From: Hydractinia symbiolongicarpus
Lineage: Eukaryota; Cnidaria; Hydrozoa; Anthoathecata; Hydractiniidae
Assembly: GCF_029227915.1 (NCBI RefSeq)
Contig: NC_079883.1
Location: 26,474,001-26,538,000, forward strand
Direction: 5' to 3'
DNA length: 64,000 nt
Shown: positions 55,891 to 64,000 of the stretch, in pieces
Layout: every line of letters starts with the position of its first letter
Position numbering within the stretch: position 1 is the first letter of the stretch
Made by a program: the position numbers and the translations under genes
Notes under the pieces: generated by a model
The model's input: the letters and a program-made list of their open reading frames with translations, nothing else
What the model was told of the DNA's origin: nothing
Databases searched by the model: none

Positions 55891-58800
55891 TCAACTTTTC
55901 CGAGAATGTTGCTTTAGAGTAGTTACAGTTGTTAAACAGTATTCATTCCAATTATTACAAGCTAATCTTGGTAGAGGAAATAGTTTACTATCAATATGGG
56001 GGAGAAACATACCTCTGCTTGCTGCCTGTCTAGTATGATGGTTATGAACAGTGCTAGATTGTTTAAAAAGTTTGTTTATGTTACTTGGTAGCATATTATT
56101 TTGAAAGTTATACATCAATTTACATGATTCCGTGATGTAAATATGTTTAAGATTTTGTAGATTTTTAATTTTTATAATTTTATTAATGACTTTATGAGCC
56201 TTAGCGATTTGGACGTTAAATTTGTCAAGTTTGGTATATGGAGATCCCCAGGCAAGGTTACAGTATAATAAAAGAGATTGCACGAAGCTGGCATATACAT
56301 TAACGATGCTTGATGCTGGTATTAAATGTTTGACTTTATGCAATATGCCGATACCTTGTGATGTTTTGATTTTTACCTGTGTTACCTGTTCTTCCCAGTT
56401 TAGCTTGTCATCAATGTGTATACCTAGATACTTGACAACCTGTTTTTGTTCGATTTTAGAGCTCATGATTTTAATTAAAGGTGATTCTTCATCTTGTTTG
56501 TTCCTGAAATAGAGAAAATTTGATTTTTTAACATTGAGACTAAGAGCATTTGATATCAGCCATTCACTGATGTTGTTGAGTTCGTGATTTATGTCCTTAC
56601 CAAGAAGATCTTTGTTTTTTCGTTTTAGGAATAAGCAAGTATCATCTGCAAACTGGGTGACCTCCAAGACCTTGGATGCATTGCTAATATCATTGATGTA
56701 TAATACAAAAAGTAGGGGCCCAAGTATGGAACCTTGGGGCACCCCACATTGTATGCTTAGTGGTGGAGATAAACTATTCAGAATGGAGACACTTTGCTTT
56801 CTATCTGTCAGATAGGATGCGAACCATTTATTTTGAATACCTCGGATGCCATAATGATGAAGTTTTCTTAGAAGGATGGTGTGATCTACAGTATCAAATG
56901 CCTTTGCTAGGTCAAGAAATACACAACTAGAAGGTGTTTTGTTTTTCAAGGCTTGAGAGACTTTATTTATAACTTCAAGAATAGCATGATTTGTAGACTT
57001 GTGCTTTTGAAAGCCATATTGGGCGGTGTTAATAATATTAAAACAATCTAGGAATGATACCAGCCTGGTATGCATTAGTCTTTCTATAATTTTGTCAAAG
57101 ATTGGCAAAATGGAAATAGGCCTGTAATTTTTCGCCTCATATCTGTCACCACTTTTGAAGAGGGGAAGTACCTTTGCCAATTTTAGCTTGTCTGGAAATA
57201 TACCACTTGAAAAGGACTCATTGACAATTTTACACAGAGGATGAGCTATTATTTCATCAACATCTTTCAAAATTCTTATTGGAAAGTGATAGATGTCAAT
57301 GGCTTTTTTATCATCAAGTGACATTATGGTGCTAGTCATCTCTTCATGTGTGACTGCATTACAGAAAAAACTGTCACTTACAGGATTTGTCAAAAAATGT
57401 GTAAAATGTTCCTTGGACTTTGGAAGTTTTTTTACTAAATTTGGTGCAACATTCACATAGTATTGATTGACAGCTGATGCTATGTCACATGGTTTTGTTA
57501 GAGTTTTACCATTTTGAATTATTGTTGTAGGATGGGCACTAGTTTTCTTCTTTCCCAGTATTTGATTTATTCCATCCCAGTGTTTTTTTATGTTATTTTT
57601 GTGTTGCTCAAAGAATCTTTTGAAATAATAATACTTAGCGTTCCTTATTGTGTGATTGACTTTGTTCCTCAGGACTTTGTATTGATGTAATATTTCTATG
57701 TTTTTGTATTGAATATATTCTTTATAAAGTATTTGTTTTTCTTTAATTAAATCTAATATGTGATTACTTACCCATGGTTTTCTCAGTTGTTTGTGATCCT
57801 TTTTCTTGGTTTTCCTGAATGGTGCATGTTTATCTAGTACTTTGTTCAAGGTGTCATGAAAAAAGTCATACATGTCATTGACATTGTCAAAATTATTCAT
57901 TTTTTTGTTGATGTTTTCTGTCCGAAGATCATCTTTGAAAAGATCCAAATTGAATTTTGAAAAAATCTCTTTTAACCGTTTTAAGATTATTCCTATCTAA
58001 TGATTTTAGATCTATAATTATGAAATTAGGGAGATGGTCTGTCACAGAATTGAGAATGTTTCCACTAGTGCATATATCAGTGATGTCATTGTAAAATATG
58101 TTGTCAATCAAAGTGTATTTACCTTTTTCACTAAGCCTTGTTGGTTGCGTTATATGTGGAAGAAATGAGAAGTTCAACATAAAGTCTAGGAAGGTGTTTG
58201 TTTCAGAGTGATTATTGTAGTCAAGAAGGTTTATGTTGAAGTCTCCCATTATAATTTGTTTCTTATTCTCTTTTCTTGTTTTTTTAAAGATTTCTTCAAG
58301 ATTGTTTTTAAATTTGTCTATGAATTTTCCTGTCGGATGTCTATGTGTAATACCTACTAGGATGTTCTCATTGTGAACATTCAGTATCTCTATAAATAAA
58401 ATTTGGAACTCTTCATTTTCAGTACAAAAAGAGGTAGAAAGATCTTGTCTTACCTTGTAGTTGAGATTTTCTTTTATATACAGCCCACACCCTGAGTTTC
58501 TAGTAGTACCACAACAATATTCGTATACATGATAACCAGGTAGTGATTCAGGTTGTATTGTTGATCCATTCTGTTGCCAAGTTTCAGAAAGTCCAATGAT
58601 GTCAAATTTATGATCTAAAAGGTCAACTAGGTTGCACAAATTATTAATGTTTTTAGCAAAGGATCTTATGTTTGTATGCAGTATTGACAAGTTGTTTGAA
58701 TTCATGTTGGCCTTCATACTAGGTTTGTGGAATTCATGAGTAGTATAGTATTTGAAGTTGTGGACAGATGGTACAGACGAGTTCCCAGAAATAGGATTAT

Positions 58801-59371
58801 CGATTGTCAAGACTGGTAGGTTTAAAAGGTTGTCAAACTGGTTGGTGTGATTAATATTTAATTTACTTTGACAACGACAGTTTAACAAGGAGTTATAGGT
58901 GAAGTTGGTTAGTTCATCGTTAGTTATTTCTTTAAACGGAAGTGAACTACAATAATCACATGACCACCATTTTAAGTTTAACTTTTTTTTATTTTTATAT
59001 GTTATATTAGCACATTTTTGGTGTATATAATGTTTACCAAGGCTACAGAAAATTATTGGACTTTTAATAACTTTGAAACAGAGACAGGTTTTATTAAGGT
59101 TAGGTGGTGGTATGCTGTTATTAGAACTCAGAGTAAAAAGTAAAGAGGTATTTGTTTGTAGTTGAAATGGAAGAAAATTATTCAGACATGGATTACAGTA
59201 CCAATTGCTCTCACATTTGGATAAAATTGTGAGAGTTTTCTTTGTGAGTTTTAAACAGGACCTATGGAGCCATGTGTTACACAGATTACAGTATATACAG
59301 TCAGTCAGAGCAGTTTTGTGACAAATATTACAGATTAAATTTTCTACTGGTAAATAGGTTTCAGAGTCCAT
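55891..59371 (-). pseudogene. LINE ORF2: PHD-like finger, APE endonuclease and reverse transcriptase (one frameshift)
   Basis: The first part (59371-57929, 480 codons) starts with a Cys/His finger CNICHKTALTDCIYCNLCNT...CNPCL of PHD type. A second Cys cluster follows, then an APE-type endonuclease: ILHTNIRSF, IGLSETW, GDFNINLLD and SVTDHLPNF. The second part (57948-55891, 685 codons) has RT motifs AKVLPLFKSGDRYEAKNYRP, FLDLAKAFDTVDH, GVPQGSILGPLLF and TQFADDTCLF, then the thumb. The parts overlap by about 20 bases at a run of six T (minus sense, about 57957-57963), where the frame slips by one. Otherwise the roughly 1,160-residue chain is open, of normal length for CR1/L2-type LINEs. Target-primed reverse transcription would be its role. 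Confidence 0.88.
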
Positions 59372-59393
59372 TTATTTATACGTACTATAGTGT

Positions 59394-60248
59394 TCATTCA
59401 TTGATTTGATCATTTTGTTGGTTCTGGTACGAGTCATAATATAGCTTGTTTATTTCCTCTTTAGTTAGCAATGTCACTGTTTTTGAGTTCAAACTGTCAT
59501 CTTTTTTAGCTTTTACTGATCCATGTTTTGTCCATGCATATTTATATAACTTGGTATTTTTGAGCTTCTTTCTCGCATGACTGTAAAGATCTCCGTTTTT
59601 AGCTGTCAAACTTTCGTTAATATATATGTTTGCTTTTGTGTCATTATATCCCTGATCTGCTGTTGTGATTTTTTTTGAGAACAGTTCATGCCGACAATTG
59701 TAGAAACTATCTCTCTTTTTCCGGCTGTCAAACTTGACAATGATGCTGGCATCTTTATCCTTTGATGTCCGATGGGATATGTCAATATCCCCAATCGACA
59801 AGGGAATTTCCATTATGTGTTTGCTTATCTCAACAACTATTGCATTTGTGTCCTCGTCATTTATTCTTGGGATGCCCTTGATTGTCACCATCGTTCTTCG
59901 TCCATATTGTTCCAGGTCATTTGCCTCGTCTTTAAGAGCAGCAATTCTATTTTCGAATTCACGATTTTTGCTGTCCTGTTTTTTCAGTGTTTCATTTATT
60001 GAGGTGTCCTTATTCAGAATGTTGTTGTTTATTTTTTTCATGTTCTAAATTTCCTTTTCATGTTGGCATATTTTTTCGTTTATGCCAGCTATGTCTTCTG
60101 TCAAACCAACCAAATTTTTGTTTAGTTGGGAGACATCGTCTTTTATGTTGTGAATTTCTGAAAACAGGGTTTCATATTTGCAGAGTTTTGCGATTATGAA
60201 GTTCAGCTTTTCATCAGTCGACATTTCAGCAATCTTATCCATATCCAT
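59394..60248 (-). pseudogene. LINE ORF1 (coiled coil and RRM-like), one in-frame stop
   Basis: Start MDMDKIAEMSTDEKLNFII at 60248. A heptad-rich coiled coil is broken by a single in-frame TAG at 60047-60045 and continues as MKKINNNIL. The L1-ORF1-like core follows: DLEQYGRRTMVTIKGIP, ISHRTSKDKDASIIVKFDSR and NIYINESLTAKNGDLYSHAR. About 284 codons in all. It lies 22 bp upstream of ORF2. ORF1 proteins of this type coat LINE RNA as trimers. The stop is the only visible lesion. Confidence 0.8.
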
Positions 60249-60459
60249 ATTGAGTTCAAGAAAAATAATAGTAAATAAGTAGCGATAATAACATCCAGTA
60301 ACTATATAATTGAGAAGTACTGATTGATTAGATAATGATTGATAATATGTTAGCTTTGAATTTTATTTATCACTCTTTCGTTCACCATTGTCCACGCGCA
60401 CGCTACTACATCCGCCATGTTTTTTTCAAAATACGCCTTTAATTAAATATGTTAGTCTG
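60249..60459. other. 5' UTR region of the LINE
   Basis: AT-rich sequence upstream of ORF1. The exact 5' end of the LINE was not determined. Confidence 0.35.
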
Positions 60460-60910
60460 TCAAAGTATCTAGTCCTCCTTGCTGAAAGAGTTTCCTGCAT
60501 TACCTACTTTGAATACTTTGAAGCACATTTTGTGAGATCTGCACGCATCCAACTCTGCAAGTTTGTTCGTGTTGGCCTTTCGAACATAATTTGGTATCAG
60601 TGGCTCATTAAGAAAAGTAGAAAGAAAGATGAGGTGGGAAACAAAGAAGAAAAGAATGGACCTTTTAAGAAAGCCCGAAAGGTTTTTACAAATGATCCCC
60701 ACTAAGCAGGAAAGGACCTTCTTAACCCTAAATCAGATATTCGTCTTTCTGTGAAACAGCCTGTTCTGGACAACCATAAATTATCTAGCTTATCAGATAA
60801 TTTTCGCGACTCTTCTCTTCCCCTTCTTCCAGGTCTTTCACCATCTCTACAGATAAAGCTTTCTTGCCACATCTTTCACATTTTCTGATTTGCTAGTATT
60901 TTATATACGC
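60460..60910 (+). pseudogene. RLE LINE copy D, N-terminal remnant
   Basis: The plus frames end in KKSRKKDEVGNKEEKNGPFK, a stop, then AGKDLLNPKSDIRLSVKQPV and LPLLPGL. This parallels AGKDLLDPKCSIRLNVPKES...STLPGLL of copy 1. RT and RLE are missing; USP sequence starts within about 50 bp, so a large internal deletion joined the two ends. Confidence 0.6.
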
Positions 60911-60939
60911 GTAGGAACGCCTCAGCTCCTGGGAACCAA

Positions 60940-62265
60940 CAGTCACCAACCCCAATACACCAGTTAGAGCAGACCCAGACCCACCTACCCACATCAAAGT
61001 AATTCACGCAGGATTAATAAATAAAGGAAACACCTGTTACGCCTATTCCATCCTGCAAGCATTAGCTGCAATCCCATCATTTTGGTTACATTGTGCTTCG
61101 GAATCTTCTCTTGTTTCTCCTCTATCAAAGTCTGTTATGCTGAGTATGTCCATGCTGTCCCAGTCTTCCACAGCTGTTGACCCTTCTGCCTTCTTAAGAG
61201 CCTTGCAGCGTGAGATGTCCAGCATTAGGAAGACCCCATTCGACATTAATACACACCAGGACGTGCCAGAAATACTGCTTCATGTCTTAGGTGAATTAAC
61301 AGGCCCTTCTGTTATCGCAACACATGATCTTGTCTTTGGAGAGTAACGACTCCACTTATTAACTGAAAGTGGTCAAAGTTAATTTTAGGAAGATAGGAAT
61401 GTCTAGTTTCTGCTGATGACCGTCCGCGGACCTCTTCGAGGTGACCCAGCTAGACATCCAGGGTACTTAGGTTCAGAAATATGGGTCGAAACCTACCTGC
61501 CATTGGTTAAAGTTCTGTTCATCTTTTCAAATGTGTTGTGTCCTTTTTATTATTTTTTTTTTTATATATACTTTTTAATTAATTCCTTTTAAAAAGGGAG
61601 AATTGTGCTTTTAGAGGCATATTCTTTAGAGGAGTACAACCTCTAGCTTGTTTCCAAAGACCTAACAGGTTGAATTCATCATTGCGGTGGCTTGCCACCT
61701 CTTTATAAATTATTTTCTTATGATATCATCACCAACATCATAACCACTACAACGTCATGTAATACATGCTTTTATCAACTAGCAGAAACGAAAGTATGCC
61801 TATTGTGCCACTCCCTATCTCAAACACCGTTACAGGTTCAATTAATTGTTTTTTGCAGCCTGAAAATTTGTCTAAAAATGACAGGTGGCTTTGCCTGCAG
61901 TGCTCTTCTTATCAAGACAGTACAAGCGAAGCTGTTTTCACCCAGTGTGGAGACATTCTATTTATCCAAATGAAGAGGTTTACGTTTCTTGATGGAATTT
62001 TTTATTTGTTACCTGCCTCGCTTCAAATGACGACATTTTTACAGTTTGCTCTCAGACAACGGATGACATATCATTTAACAACAAATATTCGTTAGCTGCC
62101 ACTATTAATCATTCGGGCACCCTAGGAGCAGGTCACTATTGGGCATTCATTAAAGATCGCAGCTGTGGCTCATGGTTAAGATGTCACGATAAAGCAGTTG
62201 TTAGAGTCGCACTTTCTGATTTAAATAACTCTTCTATGTATGTTTTGTTTTTTGTCAAAATGTAA
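60940..62265 (+). pseudogene. RLE LINE copy D, USP deubiquitinase domain split by a 3'-end insertion
   Basis: KVIHAGLINKGNTCYAYSIL opens the domain (Cys codon 61035-61037), followed by AVDPSAFLRALQREM and NTHQDVPEILLHVLGEL (QQD-type box, here HQD). 61327-61715 is an inserted 3'-end module. It then resumes TTTTSCNTC, a frame change, WLCLQCSSYQDSTSE and CGDILFIQMKRF, another change, NNKYSLAATINHSGTLGAGH with the catalytic His in GAGHYWAFIKD, and a normal end VLFFVKM at 62265. It is the only copy with both the Cys box and an intact C-terminus near each other, but at least two shifts and the insertion disable it. Confidence 0.8.
61327..61715 (+). repeat. RLE LINE 3' end, subfamily 2, inserted in USP copy D
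   Basis: Plus sense: GATCTTGTCTTTGGAGAGTA, ATGTCTAGTTTCTGCTGATG, GGTGACCCAGCTAGACATCC, AAAAAGGGAGAATTGTGC, TTTAGAGGAGTACAACCTCT and GGTGGCTTGCCACCTC. It has the same orientation as its host copy. Confidence 0.75.
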
Positions 62266-63025
62266 AAATTGTCTGATTAACATTCACATAAAAGGGGGAG
62301 GGTTATCTTTCCCTAGCGGTTTTGTATTACCCCAGCTGTTTCTGTCACTAGCAGTCTACCGTGAACATAGAGTTTTCTCACTCTTCACTCTCTTATAGAG
62401 TAATCATAAGATGTACAGCAAGAGAGTTCGACTATGTCTTTTCTTTGGGTGCGACGACCTCACTTTTTACCCCAGTACAGTTGGGAGGCCAAGTTTGCTC
62501 ACTTGGTCTACAGGGTTAACGATCCTGCTGTACCCATAGTTCTTCTTGTAAGAAGCTCTGCAAGGTGGTGTGAAATTTCTCTTTTATGTCTTTGTGGTTT
62601 TACGCCCATGCGTATCACACCAGTAACTTCAGGCTGGTCCTGACCAAGGCTGGTCCTGAGCATCAATCACCTGTGTAAGGCTGAGTGTTGGGATCCCGTA
62701 ACACGTGTAGAGCTACAGCCAGGTTCACAAGTCCTGGTGCATAGGTAGTTGTTTGCCCCCTTTTTATAGTTTTTATTTATTTGTATATATATATATATAC
62801 GCTTTATGTCAATATATGTTTTTTTTTGTTTTGTTGTTGCAATATTTGTATTGTCCAGAGGGTTGCTTTTTTAGTTAACTTTGTTGTACAGACCATCCTT
62901 GTAAAAGGGAGATCTTGGTTTGCATATAGATTTTTAGAGGTTTAACCTCTACCACATAAAATAAGAGTCATTAGACTAGTCGAATCACTACTGCTTGCTG
63001 TTTTGTTATCTTATAATCATTATCT
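62266..63025 (+). repeat. 3' UTR of RLE LINE copy D with complete module order
   Basis: After the USP stop: AAGGGGGAGGGTTATC, CCTAGCGGTTTTGTATTACC, TTGGGTGCGACGACCTCACT, AAGGCTGAGTGTTGGGATCC, CAGGTTCACAAGTCCTGG, a TATATA stretch, TTGTAAAAGGGAGATCTTGG, TTTAGAGGTTTAACCTCTAC, CTGCTTGCTGTTTTGTTATC and TTATAATCAT. It serves as reference for the truncated copies elsewhere. Confidence 0.8.
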
Positions 63026-63332
63026 GTTCACCGTAACGGTTTTCATGACTGTCAGGAAAAGCTGGCTGACTTTAGGAAAGACTAGGGACACTAGGAAAGA
63101 CTAGTAATGTATCACTTGATACCTGACTTGACTGTCCTTAAGCAAACCCTTAAGGAAATGATTTTGATTTGATTACTTCGGACCCCAATCTACGGTATGC
63201 GCCAATAGATGAATGGCTAATGGGTTAATTAGTCGCTAGCGAATCCTCACAGTTGTGACGAAGCTGTGAAAATTATAGCCTTGCCCTGTGCGCCAGGCAA
63301 CGCAGGGTGGTCCTTTGTCCTGTGCATATTAG
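63026..63332. other. Spacer with a LINE-tail-like motif
   Basis: A duplicated GGAAAGACTAG and a CCTTAAGCAAACCCTTAAGG palindrome, then ATGATTTTGATTTGATT, which resembles the simple tails at ends of APE-type LINEs. No gene. Confidence 0.4.
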
Positions 63333-64000
63333 TTCACTGTAGTTCTGTATTCTACTTTTCATAATCCTCAAAGCTGCTACGGTGATAATGATATTGATTT
63401 TGAAGTAAATAAAACAGCTGTTTGTCATTCAAACCAACTTCCTTCTTTAGAAAGTTGCAGAGTTGTTCTTGAAGATATTAACTCTAAACGGGGTGCTGAA
63501 AAGTTTCAGACAGTAAATGTGTCTCCGAATAAAACTCACACGAGTCATTCCTGTCACACTGATGAGAAGTATCTCGAACATCTGCACATCAAAACACCAA
63601 TTAAAAGGGGGGAAATGAACGATCCACTTTGGTCTGTCTCAGACAAATCTGTTTGCAACAGACTATCTAATTCTATTAACAATTGTGACTCTTTGTCATC
63701 TAAAGTCAAACTTCTTAAAGACACCATCTATGAGGAAGGCGTGAACATTTTTGGGCACCCAGAGGCTAATCAGCGTAAAAATCTCTCTGGAAAAAACAGG
63801 AGAACCCTAAATTCTATAAAGTCAATTAAGTTAAACTCTCTGTTTGCACAAGTGGAATTTGCTTCTAATCCTGTACAAAAGTCAGCTCTCCAACAGCTGC
63901 TTTTAGAAACTAGGGAGAAAATTAAGGTTGTGCGTCGCTCAGAAAGACAACAAAAAAAGAAAACTAGTTTCAGAAAGCCTCAATCCGCTTTTAGGAATAA
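63333..64000 (+). CDS. N-terminal part of another RLE LINE ORF, running off the window
   Basis: The plus frame stays open from 63333 to the last base (about 222 codons) without a stop. It contains CYGDNDIDFEV, LESCRVVLEDINSKRG, SNSINNCDSLSSKVKLLKD and EGVNIFGHPE. KNRRTLNSIKSIKLNSLFAQ follows, then LLLETREKIKVVRRSERQQK. The order and residues parallel 4107-4990 of copy 1 (LESKIYHHA..LFGF, LNRRALQSI, LQTSLGNVKLKLTILRRGER), so this is the region upstream of the RT. It is the only RLE LINE segment here free of visible damage. The true start codon is unclear. Confidence 0.6.

Overview
The window is AT-rich eukaryotic DNA. It has spliced genes with GT/AG introns and no operons, RBSs or bacterial gene packing. 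It is almost entirely mobile DNA, and no clear host gene, rRNA or tRNA was found. Harbinger transposases with their Myb-like partner, a PHD-finger LINE, restriction-like-endonuclease (RLE) LINEs, and DDE integrases paired with HECT ubiquitin ligases together suggest an invertebrate metazoan, most likely a cnidarian. That assignment is inference.

Layout. 1-985 is an inverted partial copy of a HECT gene that lies at 11011-11995. 1063-8500 (minus) holds two decayed RLE-type non-LTR retrotransposons (zinc knuckle, RT, RLE). 10239-28706 is a three-level nest. The outer DNA transposon (HECT gene plus DDE integrase, about 6 kb once insertions are removed) carries a second, apparently intact element of the same kind at 14203-20705, inserted in the outer integrase gene with 6-bp duplication GCAACT. 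Its right terminal repeat carries a third, unrelated element at 22638-28624, with terminal inverted repeats of about 305 bp and one very large protein that has PIN/FEN-like nuclease motifs. 28.9-37 kb is a broken and tandemly rearranged Harbinger element. 38-49.6 kb and 53.6-54.3 kb are a mosaic of RLE LINE copies, five of which (with one at 61-62 kb) carry a ubiquitin-specific protease (USP). 49590-53568 is a young Ty1/copia element with 211-bp LTRs, inserted in one of these LINEs. 55.7-60.25 kb is a nearly intact APE-type LINE. 60.4-64 kb holds another USP-bearing LINE copy and the start of one more that runs off the window.

The genes form no host pathway. The striking pattern is that two unrelated selfish-element classes carry opposing ubiquitin enzymes. 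The DDE elements carry HECT E3 ligases, one with a CUE-like ubiquitin-binding segment. The RLE LINEs carry a USP deubiquitinase downstream of their endonuclease. The fusion is read in one open frame at 48505-49230 and recurs in a second copy at 43.4-43.8 kb. A recurring set of short 3'-UTR modules with a TAGAGG/CCTCTA hairpin marks the 3' ends of the RLE LINEs and appears about a dozen times as 5'-truncated copies, often nested in their own relatives.
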